DNA of 24,693 bases from a virus. Positions 6,787-14,943 of this stretch are shown piece after piece (the first letter of the stretch is position 1; each line of letters opens with the position of its first letter). The stretch covers positions 1-24,693 of IMG/VR virus record IMGVR_UViG_3300017710_000050, one strand, 5' to 3'. The position numbers were made by a program, and so were the translations under genes. The notes beneath the pieces were generated by a model that saw nothing but the letters and a program-made list of their open reading frames with translations, was not told the origin of the DNA and searched no databases.

Positions 6787-7552
6787 AGAAGAAACTGTTG
6801 AGCCTAGTAGTGAAGAAACTACTGGACTACTTGATAGCGAACAGGCGGTTGTTGAAAAAGAACCAGAAAACAATGAAACTCAAATATCACATTTAGAGGG
6901 TGCTGAAGAGCCTGAGAAAATGGAAGTTCCAGATTATTTTCCTAAACAATTCTGGGATGAAAAAAAGCAAGAACCGATGATCGAACAAATGTCAAAGTCG
7001 TACAATGACATGAGAAAAATTATTTCTCAGGGAAAACACAAAGTTCCAGAAAAATATTCTTTAGAAACTTTAGGTGATGACGTTGATGGCAACCCAGCAA
7101 AAGATATTTTATTAAATTTTGCAAAAGATAATAATTTATCTCAAAACCAGTTTGATAATTTAGTTACTGACCTTGGAGTAAAACTTGCAGAGTTAGCACC
7201 AGACCAACAAGCACAATCCATTGATGTTGATGCAGAAAAAGAATTGTTAGGCAAGAACGCAAATCAACACATTGAATCAATGGTTACCTGGGCAAGAGGT
7301 TTTGTCGATAAGGGTATTTGGTCAGCTGATGATTTTGAAGAATTTAAAGTTATGGGTGGTACTGCCAAAGGTTTAAAAGCATTGATGAAACTTAGAGAAT
7401 CTTATGAAGGCAGAATCCCAATTGAATCTCAACCATTGGAAGGTATGCCAAGTGATGAAGAATTAAAAGCAATGGTGGCCGACCCAAAATACAATACAGA
7501 CCCAGGCTATCGTATTAAAGTTGAAAAATTATTTACTCAAAGATATAACTAA
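6779..7552 (+). CDS. scaffold / capsid assembly protein
   Basis: A 257-aa acidic protein. The first ~45 residues are Glu-rich and probably disordered. PDYFPKQFWDEKKQEPMIEQ (residues 51-70) and MSKSYNDMRK after it match the opening seen in T7-like capsid assembly proteins. The rest is mainly helical, with a short basic C-terminal helix (GYRIKVEKLFTQRYN) of the kind that docks scaffold to coat protein. The gene lies directly upstream of the major capsid gene, the classical position. An intrinsic terminator follows 11 bases after its stop, so it ends the packaging/portal transcription unit. Confidence 0.88.
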   Translation: MAEEETVEPSSEETTGLLDSEQAVVEKEPENNETQISHLEGAEEPEKMEVPDYFPKQFWDEKKQEPMIEQMSKSYNDMRKIISQGKHKVPEKYSLETLGDDVDGNPAKDILLNFAKDNNLSQNQFDNLVTDLGVKLAELAPDQQAQSIDVDAEKELLGKNANQHIESMVTWARGFVDKGIWSADDFEEFKVMGGTAKGLKALMKLRESYEGRIPIESQPLEGMPSDEELKAMVADPKYNTDPGYRIKVEKLFTQRYN

Positions 7553-7563
7553 TTTTTCCTTTT

Positions 7564-7591
7564 AAGAGGGTTGGTCACCCTCTTTCTTTTT
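7564..7591 (+). terminator. intrinsic terminator after scaffold gene
   Basis: AAGAGGGT (7564-7571) pairs perfectly with ACCCTCTT (7577-7584) around a five-base loop, followed at once by TCTTTTT. This is the clearest rho-independent terminator in the window. It separates the portal/scaffold unit from the major capsid transcript. Confidence 0.85.
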
Positions 7592-7613
7592 AAATAATTA
7601 CCAAAAGTAGCTA

Positions 7614-7674
7614 TTGCAATTTGTATAAGTTTGGTTTAAATTTGGTGATATAAGGAATAGCGAGGCTTTATAAT
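7614..7674 (+). promoter_or_regulatory. candidate promoter(s) for the capsid transcript
   Basis: Just after the terminator, TTGCAA (7614-7619) and TAAATT (7637-7642) are separated by 17 bases and match the bacterial -35/-10 consensus in four of six positions each. A perfect TATAAT (7669-7674) lies further down but has only a weak -35 (TGATAT, 7646-7651) at proper spacing. Either would place a new start between terminator and capsid gene, as expected if the capsid needs its own strong transcription. A phage-specific promoter that cannot be recognised from the sequence alone is also possible. Confidence 0.35.
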
Positions 7675-7742
7675 TCGCCCCTGAGGCTGGCAAACCTCAA
7701 CTGCAAGCAAGCCCAGAATCTTCTGGAACACTAGCGAAAAAA
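7656..7742 (+). ncRNA. folded non-coding leader of the major capsid gene
   Basis: The 225-base gap before the capsid gene has no ATG-started frame of any length. Its middle is richer in G and C than the flanks. Hairpins: TGAGG (7682-7686) with CCTCA (7695-7699), and CCAGA (7713-7717) with TCTGG (7722-7726) around ATCT. A short GCGA/TCGC pair (7660-7663, 7675-7678) encloses the TATAAT. The element is flanked by direct repeats TAGCGA (7658-7663 and 7732-7737) and followed by an A/T-only stretch before the ribosome-binding site GGAG (7766-7769). It may be a 5' untranslated region, a small RNA, or a regulatory element; I do not recognise a known RNA family. Confidence 0.35.
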
Positions 7743-7777
7743 AAATTTAATTTTAATAACCTAGTGGAGATTCTAAA

Positions 7778-8620
7778 ATGGCTTTAGGATTATCAAGTGC
7801 ATTTGTAGAACTATTTTCTACCGAAGTGCATCAAGCCTACCAAGGCTCAATGACTTTGCAAGGTTGTGTTCGCACCCAAAGTGGTGTTGAGGGCAGCACT
7901 TACAAATTCCCAAAAATTGGAAAAGGGGTTGCACAAACTCGTATTCCGCAAACTGACGTTGTTCCTTTGAATGTTACATATTCTCAGGTAACCGCAACCT
8001 TAAAAGATTATATTGCAGCAGAATATTCTGATATTTTTTCAAGTCAAAAAGTAAATTTTGATGAGAGAAGAGAATTAGTACAAGTGCTTTCAAATGCAAT
8101 CGGAAGAAGGCACGATCAAGAAATTCTTGATGCGTTAATTAACTCAGGCACATCTTTAACTGTTGCAAATTCTATTGGTGGTTCTGCTACCAATTTGAAC
8201 GTAGCAAAGTTAAGAAATGCTAAACAGCAACTGGATGCAAAAAATGTACCTCCAACTGATAGGCACATTGCAATTCATGCAAATTCATTGGCTAGTTTGC
8301 TTTCAGAAACTTCAGTCACTTCGAGCGATTTCAATACTGTAAAGGCTCTTGTTTCTGGTGAGGTAAATACTTTCTTAGGATTTAATTTTTATGTCTTAGG
8401 TGACAGAGATGAAGGCGGTTTACCCATAGATGGCAGTAGCGATAGAGATTGCTTTGTATGGCAAAAAAATTCTGTCGGTCTAGCTGAAGGATTGCCTGTT
8501 CAAACAAAAATTGATTACGTTCCAGAAAAAACATCTTTCTTGGTTGCAAGTATGTTTTCGGCTGGGGCAAAAGCAATTGATGCTGACGGCATTGTAAAAA
8601 TTACTTGTAGGGAGTCATAA
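7778..8620 (+). CDS. major capsid protein
   Basis: A 280-aa protein resembling the Phage_capsid_2-type coat proteins with the HK97 fold. Typical elements: MALGLSSAFVELFSTEVHQA at the start, an E-loop region with GSTYKFPKIGKGVAQTRIPQ, the long spine helix ending RRHDQEILDAL, and KLRNAKQQLDAKNVPPTDRH before a P-domain 'LLSE' segment. The C-terminus (VPEKTSFLVASMFSAGAKAI) closes as expected. Length is on the short side but usual for this family in podoviruses. The ribosome-binding site GGAG lies eight bases upstream of the ATG. It directly follows scaffold, across a terminator and leader. Confidence 0.92.
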   Translation: MALGLSSAFVELFSTEVHQAYQGSMTLQGCVRTQSGVEGSTYKFPKIGKGVAQTRIPQTDVVPLNVTYSQVTATLKDYIAAEYSDIFSSQKVNFDERRELVQVLSNAIGRRHDQEILDALINSGTSLTVANSIGGSATNLNVAKLRNAKQQLDAKNVPPTDRHIAIHANSLASLLSETSVTSSDFNTVKALVSGEVNTFLGFNFYVLGDRDEGGLPIDGSSDRDCFVWQKNSVGLAEGLPVQTKIDYVPEKTSFLVASMFSAGAKAIDADGIVKITCRES

Positions 8621-8622
8621 TC

Positions 8623-8901
8623 ATGGCATTTGATAAAGATGGTTTAAATAATGCTGCTGCCAGCAAGAAAGGCAACGCACCAGCAATCCACACTTACAAA
8701 ACAACTGATACCGCAGCAACTTTAAATACAGCTGGATATTTTAATTCAGCAAATGAAGTGTTTACAGTTGGTGATTTGGTTTATTCGTTTTGTGATACAG
8801 GTGGATCGGCTAGAGGCACAATTCATGTTGTTACAGAAGTCAGTGCTGGTGTAGTCGATTTGGTTGATGGAACAACAATTAGTTTAACTGATACCGACTA
8901 A
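8623..8901 (+). CDS. putative capsid decoration protein
   Basis: A 92-aa protein two bases after the capsid stop, with its own GGAG site (8611-8614). It begins MAFDKDGLNNAAASKKGNAP and continues with 'YKTTDTAATLNTAGYFN' and a beta-rich end. Small proteins of this kind after the capsid gene are often annotated as head decoration or fibre proteins. The sequence looks like a compact beta domain with no membrane segment or catalytic motif. Role inferred from position and pattern only. Confidence 0.65.
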   Translation: MAFDKDGLNNAAASKKGNAPAIHTYKTTDTAATLNTAGYFNSANEVFTVGDLVYSFCDTGGSARGTIHVVTEVSAGVVDLVDGTTISLTDTD

Positions 8902-8915
8902 ATTTTTGTAAACAC

Positions 8916-8941
8916 GCTGGCATCTAGAAATAGGTGTCAGC
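8916..8941 (+). terminator. long GAAA-capped hairpin after the capsid pair
   Basis: An eleven-pair stem, GCTGGCATCTA (8916-8926) with TAGGTGTCAGC (8931-8941), includes two G-T wobbles and is capped by GAAA, a stable GNRA tetraloop. The following bases are AATTTATTT, a weak T-tract. It could be a partial terminator that keeps capsid messenger far above tail messenger, or an RNA-processing or stabilising structure. Confidence 0.5.
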
Positions 8942-8959
8942 AATTTATTTAGGAAAATT

Positions 8960-9574
8960 ATGGCTGCTGGTGATACAGCTGTAACGATTTGTTCGGATGC
9001 TCTTTTGCTCTTAGGTGCGAAGAGCATTTCGTCATTTACGGAGGGGACAGACGAGTCAAATATTGCAGATCGTTTGTATCCAGATATTCGAGATACAACA
9101 TTAATGATGTTTCCTTGGAGTTTTGCATTTAAAAAAATACAATTAGCAAGACTTCTGACCACTCCAACTTCTGAGTGGCGATATCAATTTCAAATGCCTG
9201 GTGATCGACTAGGTAATCCAAGACAAGTTTTTACAACCAACCAAATCAATCCAACTTCATTTAAAGATTTTGAAATGCAAGGAAGTTTATTGCTTACAAA
9301 TGAAGAAACAATTTTTGTTGATTATCCATTCAGAACTGAAGAGTTTGCTATGCCAGAATATTTTGTTCAGTTATTAAAATATATGTGTGCCTGGCATTTT
9401 GCTTTTCCAATTACAGAGCAAGAAAACAAATCTACTTATTGGCAGATTGTAGCAAGTGGAACTCCAGGTGAAAATGGCAGAGGTGGTTTTACAAGACAAG
9501 CTATGCAAATGGATGCTCAAGGAAATCCAAGTCAGACAATTGAGGATTTTGCTTTAGTAAATGCGAGGTTTTAA
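8960..9574 (+). CDS. tail tubular protein A-like (adaptor)
   Basis: A 204-aa protein of the T7 gp11-like adaptor family, which docks under the portal and carries the nozzle and fibres. The opening 'AVTICSDALLLLGAKSISSF' with TEGTDESNIADRLYPDIRDT is the family signature, followed by PWSFAFKKIQLAR. The central strand-rich part and C-terminal helix (FVQLLKYMCAWHFAFPITEQ) also fit. Start ATG 8960 has AGGA (8951-8954) upstream. It abuts tubular protein B with no gap. Confidence 0.9.
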   Translation: MAAGDTAVTICSDALLLLGAKSISSFTEGTDESNIADRLYPDIRDTTLMMFPWSFAFKKIQLARLLTTPTSEWRYQFQMPGDRLGNPRQVFTTNQINPTSFKDFEMQGSLLLTNEETIFVDYPFRTEEFAMPEYFVQLLKYMCAWHFAFPITEQENKSTYWQIVASGTPGENGRGGFTRQAMQMDAQGNPSQTIEDFALVNARF

Positions 9575-11560
9575 ATGTCACGTTTCATTGATATGCAAAC
9601 CAATTTTACGACAGGAGAACTTGATCCACTCCTTAGAGCAAGAGTTGATGTGGCAGCATATGAAAACGCATTATCGGAGGCAACAAATGTAGTTATACAA
9701 CCTCAAGGTGGTTTAAGAAGAAGGCCAGGTTTAGAACATATTATGGAGTTGCCTGATTCAGGTTCGGCATCTGCTGCTAATGGTGTTCGATTAGTGCCTT
9801 TTGAATTTAGTGTTGATGATTCGTATATGCTCGTTTTTACTCACGAGAGAATGTCAGTAATAAAAGATGGTACACAAATTACAAATATTAATGGGTCTGG
9901 TAATGATTTTTTAAGCACTACTATTACTGCTGCAATGTTGAACACAATGAATTATGTTCAATCAGCAGACACAATGATAATTACCCATGAGGATTTGTCA
10001 CCACTAAAATTACTTAGAGGTGGAAATGACGCAACCTGGACAATAAGTTCAGTAACATTTGATTCTGTGCCTTTATATGCTTATTCATTAAGTGTTTCAA
10101 ATCCAACTGTTGATATTACCCCTTCAATTGTAAGTGGCAAAATACAGATTACTTCTAGTGCATCTGCGTTTGCAACTTCTCATGTAAATCAATATGTAAA
10201 TGCAGAACCGCAAGGAAGGGCAAGAATTTTACAATTTGTTTCTGCCAAGGAAGTAAAAGCAGTAACTGAATATCCATTCTTTGATACGTCAACTATTACA
10301 GCTGGCAATTGGGATTTAGAACAAGGATATGAAAATGTTTGGTCTGTATCAAGAGGGTTTCCAAAGTCAGTAATTTTTCACGAAGGCAGATTATATTTTG
10401 GTGGAAGTAAATCTAGGCCGTCAACAATTTGGGGATCAAAGGTAGGATTGTTCTTTGATTTCAAACCAACTGAATTATTAGATGATGATGCAGTTGAGGC
10501 AACATTAGATACAAACCAATTAAATTCTATTGTTGATATTATGTCTGGGCGTGATCTGCAAATATTTACAACTGGTGGTGAACATTTTGTTCCTCAATCA
10601 TCCACTAATCCGATCACCCCACTCACTATGATTTTTAAAAATGTTTCAAGGCATGGAAGTAAACCTGGAACAAAAGCAATACCTTTAGAATCTGGAACTG
10701 TATTTGTTCAAAGACAAGGTAAAAGTTTAAATGAGTTTTTATTTAGTGACCAGCAACTAACCTATATAACTTCAAAAGTTAGTTTACTTTCTGGCCATTT
10801 ATTAAAGAGTCCAAAAAGAATGGCATTAAGACGAGCAACATCAACTGATGAGGGTGATTTACTTTTAATTAGTAATGAAGAAGATGGATCACTTGCAGTC
10901 TTTTCTATAATGCGTAGTCAAAATGTAGTTGCTCCAAGTCACTATGAAACGAATGGTGAATTTTTAGATGTCAACTGTGATGTGCAAGATATTTATGTTG
11001 CAACCAAAAGAACATTTAATTCTACTAATAAATTTTTTATTGAAGAGTTTAATGACAATTCATTTACTGATTGTTCATTTATGGCGTCTGCTGCAACTGC
11101 GAGTGTAACTGGATTACCGCATACCGCTGAAACAGTAAATGTTATTACAGATGGTATTCCGCAAAGTAATGAAACTGTTGTGGGTGGGTCAGTAACTTTT
11201 GACAGAGCATCTACTGGTAGATATGAAGTAGGTTTAGCATTTACTCCAAAGATTAGTACCATGCCAGTAGAAATCAAATTAACAACTGGTACTCGAACTG
11301 GCTATAAAAAACGAGTGTTACAAGTAAATGCGATTGTAGATAATACTCAGCATTTAAAAATTAACAATCAAACAATTTCATTTAGACAATTAGATAATCC
11401 ACTTTTTGATTTGGCTGTACCAACATTTACTGGCACAAAAAGAGTAGATGGAATTTTAGGTTATTCCAGGGATGCCAAGGTTACAGTCACTCAAGACCTT
11501 CCACTAAAAATGACTTTGCTAGGTTTGGAATACAAAGTTGCGGTCAATCAAGGAACATAA
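9575..11560 (+). CDS. tail tubular protein B-like (nozzle)
   Basis: A 661-aa protein of the T7 gp12-like nozzle family, which forms the distal tube of the short tail. The opening 'NFTTGELDPLLRARVDVAAY' (residues 10-29), then ENALSEATNVVIQPQGGLRR and RPGLEH, is the hallmark of this family. The remainder is beta-rich as expected. YFGGSKSRPSTIWGSKVGLF and the 'DIMSGRDLQIFTTGGEHFVP' blade are also familiar. Length is slightly shorter than T7 gp12. It starts right after protein A and ends right before the next gene (TAAATG). Confidence 0.93.
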   Translation: MSRFIDMQTNFTTGELDPLLRARVDVAAYENALSEATNVVIQPQGGLRRRPGLEHIMELPDSGSASAANGVRLVPFEFSVDDSYMLVFTHERMSVIKDGTQITNINGSGNDFLSTTITAAMLNTMNYVQSADTMIITHEDLSPLKLLRGGNDATWTISSVTFDSVPLYAYSLSVSNPTVDITPSIVSGKIQITSSASAFATSHVNQYVNAEPQGRARILQFVSAKEVKAVTEYPFFDTSTITAGNWDLEQGYENVWSVSRGFPKSVIFHEGRLYFGGSKSRPSTIWGSKVGLFFDFKPTELLDDDAVEATLDTNQLNSIVDIMSGRDLQIFTTGGEHFVPQSSTNPITPLTMIFKNVSRHGSKPGTKAIPLESGTVFVQRQGKSLNEFLFSDQQLTYITSKVSLLSGHLLKSPKRMALRRATSTDEGDLLLISNEEDGSLAVFSIMRSQNVVAPSHYETNGEFLDVNCDVQDIYVATKRTFNSTNKFFIEEFNDNSFTDCSFMASAATASVTGLPHTAETVNVITDGIPQSNETVVGGSVTFDRASTGRYEVGLAFTPKISTMPVEIKLTTGTRTGYKKRVLQVNAIVDNTQHLKINNQTISFRQLDNPLFDLAVPTFTGTKRVDGILGYSRDAKVTVTQDLPLKMTLLGLEYKVAVNQGT

Positions 11561-12211
11561 ATGGCTACTTTAGATCAGATATTTAACACAGTTGGACAAG
11601 TGGCTGGTGCAGCCTCACCATTTTTACAATTAGGTAGTGGAATTGCAGCTGCTGGATCACAAAAAGCTGCTGGTATATATCAATCTGGGTTGTATGAATT
11701 AAAAGCAATTGACACTTTAGCACTTGCAGATATTAGATCAGAGCAAACAGAAAAAATTGGAACGATTCAAGCTGGTAGACGTTTAATACAATCTAAAATT
11801 CAAGCAAGAAATTATATGATTCAAGGCAATCGTGTTTTAAAAAATATGAGGGCAAGCAATGCTGCAATTAGAGCAAGAGCAGCTGCTAATGGAGTAAGCC
11901 TTGGAAGTGGATCGATTGCTGGTTTACAACAATCTAATGTTGATGAGGCAATGTTTGATTTAACTCTTTTAGATTACAACGCACTTAACGCTAAAGTAAT
12001 GGGATTTGAAGATGCAAGTGCAATGTATTTAAGTGCAATTAGGCAAGGTTTATATGATAAATCTGCTGCCAAAATGCAAGCACAACAATTTAGAACTGCT
12101 GGTAGATTTGCTAAAGAATCTGGCGGTTTACTTGCAGACCAAACATTACTTGAAACTGGTACAAACTTTCTTACAAAAGCTGATTCAATCGTTGACGCAT
12201 TTAGACCTTAA
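11561..12211 (+). CDS. internal virion protein B-like (gp14-like)
   Basis: A 216-aa Ala/Gln-rich helical protein directly after tubular protein B, the position of internal core protein gp14 in T7-like phages. The N-terminus has a hydrophobic, glycine-containing segment (residues about 12-35). Then come RSEQTEKIGTIQAGRRLIQS, and 'RARAAANGVSLGSGSIAGLQ', a Gly-Ser turn that I associate with this group. Gp14-like proteins are ejected and form a channel in the outer membrane. Homology is by pattern and order rather than strong motif. Confidence 0.75.
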   Translation: MATLDQIFNTVGQVAGAASPFLQLGSGIAAAGSQKAAGIYQSGLYELKAIDTLALADIRSEQTEKIGTIQAGRRLIQSKIQARNYMIQGNRVLKNMRASNAAIRARAAANGVSLGSGSIAGLQQSNVDEAMFDLTLLDYNALNAKVMGFEDASAMYLSAIRQGLYDKSAAKMQAQQFRTAGRFAKESGGLLADQTLLETGTNFLTKADSIVDAFRP

Positions 12212-12225
12212 CTTAAAATTCGAAA

Positions 12226-13869
12226 ATGGCACAAGCAAGATACACTCAACAATCATTATTTGATAATGTTGGATTAAGTCCAGCAAGGGCAACTAATGTC
12301 AGGCCAACTCAGTTTGCTGGTATGCAAGCAGCAGCACAACTTGAAACAACCAGGGCTAATGTAAAAAATAGATTAGCAAAAATGCTAGACCCAATTGCAA
12401 CAAGTTATATTGAAAATGAGGCATTAAAATACTCAGCTGAAAATCCTGTTACCCAAGAGCAATTAAAAGTTATTGCTGATACAGGTGATGTTTCGGATTT
12501 GGAGGGTAATGATTTTACTGTGCGAGGTAAGATTCTCAAAAAACTTAGAGCAAGCCAAGTATCAAATCAATTGTTAACTCAAGCTAAAACTGAAATGTTA
12601 AAAATGTTACCTGGAATCGAATCAGGTGATTTAAGTTACGACAAAGTTTTACAACAAGCAAACGAGATTATTGATGGGTATACAGGAACAGTTGGAAAAC
12701 TTGATCCAGAAGTGGCGATCAAATTTAGGGCAAGTGCTGCAAGTTTGGGAAATACTCTTTATCAAAAAGCAATAAATTTAACTATACAAAGAAACCAGGC
12801 ACTTGCATTAAGAGATGTTAATAAGGGTATAGAAAACGCAAAATTAGAAGCAATAACAACATTAAATAACAATATCAAACAGTATGATCCTAACACTCCT
12901 AAAATTTTAAAATCTTTGGAACAGTCACAATTAAATGCAATTGCAAGTGCAAATATAAACCCAAGCCAAATACAAGTTTTAAGTCAAAAATTAAAAAATG
13001 ATATTAAAACTGTAAAAATAGATGCTATTGCAAATTACATAAATAGCAACGATTTTTATCCTAATCTGGCAAGTTTTGAAAAACTAGAAAAATTAAAAAA
13101 ACTTGATGCTGGTTCTATGTCAGAACTTTTTGGACAACTTAGCAATAAAGATAGAAAAGAAATAGAAAATCAATTTTTAAATCAGATAACAAATATAGAG
13201 GCAAGAAGAGAATCTGATCTTAAAAAAGATATAAAAGTTAAAGAAGAAGAATTTGAAAATTTAATTGTTGAATTAGACAAGGCAGAAAATGATCCTTATA
13301 TGGATCAAGAAAAAATAGATCAAATTAAAAAGAAAATGTTAGACCTAGAAACTAATGATGGAAATTCTTTTGTAACAAGAAAAGAAATAGAAAAATATAT
13401 TTTGCCTAAAGGTGCAACTTTATCTGAAAAAGAACAATTAGAAAAACAAATAATTGATGGAGTTTTTACAACTCAAAAAGAAATAAAAAAACAAGCATTT
13501 TTAATTGATGCAAATGCAACACAAATGCAAGGTTTTTTTAAACTGTTGCGTAGTGAAGTTGCAAAAGAAGAAAAACAAATTGAAAACTTAATTTTAGGTA
13601 TTACTTCAGAGGGAATAAGTATTGGAATGTTGGATAGTTCAACTACAAGACAAAGAATTGAAAAAGCAAAAAGAGTTTTATTTAACTTTGAAAAATCTGA
13701 AATAAATAGATTAAAAGAAAAGTTTAATAGATTTGAATTTTTAAATAATGTTTATACAAATTTATACGACAAAGATGGAACTTTAAAAACTGAGGTTGAT
13801 AGTAAATATGAAACATTAAGAAAATCTTTAATTAAAGAGGGAATAAATATTAACAATGCTAGAAATTAA
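12226..13869 (+). CDS. putative internal virion / ejection protein
   Basis: A 547-aa protein, mostly long charged helices rich in Lys, Glu, Asn and Ile, with no recognised enzymatic motif. The N-terminus (QQSLFDNVGLSPARATNVRP) resembles the openings of internal virion proteins in pelagiphage-like podoviruses as I recall them. Its place, second in the four-gene block after tubular B, fits the T7 gp15 position in an ejected core. No strong ribosome-binding site is seen, and the gene follows 14 bases after its neighbour. The composition becomes more AT-rich and Asn/Lys-rich in its second half. Confidence 0.65.
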   Translation: MAQARYTQQSLFDNVGLSPARATNVRPTQFAGMQAAAQLETTRANVKNRLAKMLDPIATSYIENEALKYSAENPVTQEQLKVIADTGDVSDLEGNDFTVRGKILKKLRASQVSNQLLTQAKTEMLKMLPGIESGDLSYDKVLQQANEIIDGYTGTVGKLDPEVAIKFRASAASLGNTLYQKAINLTIQRNQALALRDVNKGIENAKLEAITTLNNNIKQYDPNTPKILKSLEQSQLNAIASANINPSQIQVLSQKLKNDIKTVKIDAIANYINSNDFYPNLASFEKLEKLKKLDAGSMSELFGQLSNKDRKEIENQFLNQITNIEARRESDLKKDIKVKEEEFENLIVELDKAENDPYMDQEKIDQIKKKMLDLETNDGNSFVTRKEIEKYILPKGATLSEKEQLEKQIIDGVFTTQKEIKKQAFLIDANATQMQGFFKLLRSEVAKEEKQIENLILGITSEGISIGMLDSSTTRQRIEKAKRVLFNFEKSEINRLKEKFNRFEFLNNVYTNLYDKDGTLKTEVDSKYETLRKSLIKEGININNARN

Positions 13870-13878
13870 TAAACAAAA

Positions 13879-14943
13879 ATGAACTACTCATCTTTTGAAC
13901 AACAATACATGGTTAAGAAAGTACCAGCTGCTGTTCCTGGTGCAAGTGGCAAAGCACGATTTCAAATGGAAAAATCTGCTGCTCGACAAATACAAGACCC
14001 TCCAGAAGTAAAAGATATTTTAAAAAGTGTTGGCTATGTTGCTGATGAATATTTAGATATTGGTGCTGCAACTGTAAAAGGTGTAACGCAAGGCACAATC
14101 GGTTTACCTGGCGATCTTGAGGGATTAGTTAGAACTGTTGCTAATAGTTTGGGTGCTGATATAAGTGAGGAAACACTTGCCCCAACAACTGAAGAAGTAA
14201 AAAAATGGTTTGATCAAAACATTGGAAAAGTTGGTGATGGAAAAAATCCATATGAAACAATTGGTGAATTTGGTGCATTAGGTAAGCCAACAGAATTAGC
14301 AGTTCAAGGTGCAGTCAAAGGTGTTAAAGCAACAAAAAATGTAATTGATAATTTAGATGAATCAGTTTTAAGGCCAACTGGTTCTATTGAGCCAGGTGCA
14401 TTTTTGCCTAACAAAAAAAAATCAAAAAAAGTTATAGATACTATACCAAAACCAAAAGGAAAGATTCTTAAAAATGTAGATTCTTCTATGTTGAATTTGG
14501 TGCAAGGGCAATGGATTAAATGGAAAGAACCTGTTTTTGAGGGTAGTTTTAGAAAACCAAAATATGTGGGGGATAGAACTTTTAGTGGAACTATACAAAA
14601 TGAATCTTATGGTGCTGAAAAAGGGCAGCATACTTTTACTATTGTTTTGGATTCAAGGGAAGGTGTAAATTCAGATCAATATTTAGATGGTGAAAAAATA
14701 AGAAGAAAAGGAAGAAATCTTTATCCTAATGTTCAAGAAACAATTTTAGCAAAAGATACAAAAACAAAAGAGTTAATAAAAAACATTGAGGGATTGGGAG
14801 TCAAAATATCTAAAGCATCAGACAAAATGGATAGCAAAGCAGTAGATAGACTAAGTAGCGAAAGAATAGAATTACAAAAACAACTTGATAAATTAAAAGA
14901 AAAAGAACAAACAACAAAAGACGATACCAAGGGCAGTAAATAA
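13879..14943 (+). CDS. internal virion-associated hypothetical protein
   Basis: A 354-aa protein of three parts. Residues about 50-130 hold a 'QGTIGLPGDLEGLVRTVANS' and 'LAPTTEEVKKWFDQN' segment, a helical module I recall from phage ejection and polyvalent proteins. Residues about 195-290 are beta-rich, with RTFSGTIQNESYGAEKGQHT and RRKGRNLYPN, reminiscent of a large-polyvalent-protein domain. The last 60 residues are a Lys/Glu-rich coiled coil. It sits between two putative ejection proteins and overlaps the next start (TAATG), so joint assembly in the internal core is likely. Exact role unknown. Confidence 0.6.
   Translation: MNYSSFEQQYMVKKVPAAVPGASGKARFQMEKSAARQIQDPPEVKDILKSVGYVADEYLDIGAATVKGVTQGTIGLPGDLEGLVRTVANSLGADISEETLAPTTEEVKKWFDQNIGKVGDGKNPYETIGEFGALGKPTELAVQGAVKGVKATKNVIDNLDESVLRPTGSIEPGAFLPNKKKSKKVIDTIPKPKGKILKNVDSSMLNLVQGQWIKWKEPVFEGSFRKPKYVGDRTFSGTIQNESYGAEKGQHTFTIVLDSREGVNSDQYLDGEKIRRKGRNLYPNVQETILAKDTKTKELIKNIEGLGVKISKASDKMDSKAVDRLSSERIELQKQLDKLKEKEQTTKDDTKGSK

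Noticed and set aside
12033-12263. 76-aa plus-strand frame across the junction of two internal protein genes
   Set aside because: Fully covered by better-supported frames on both sides, and its composition is that of a frame-shifted shadow.
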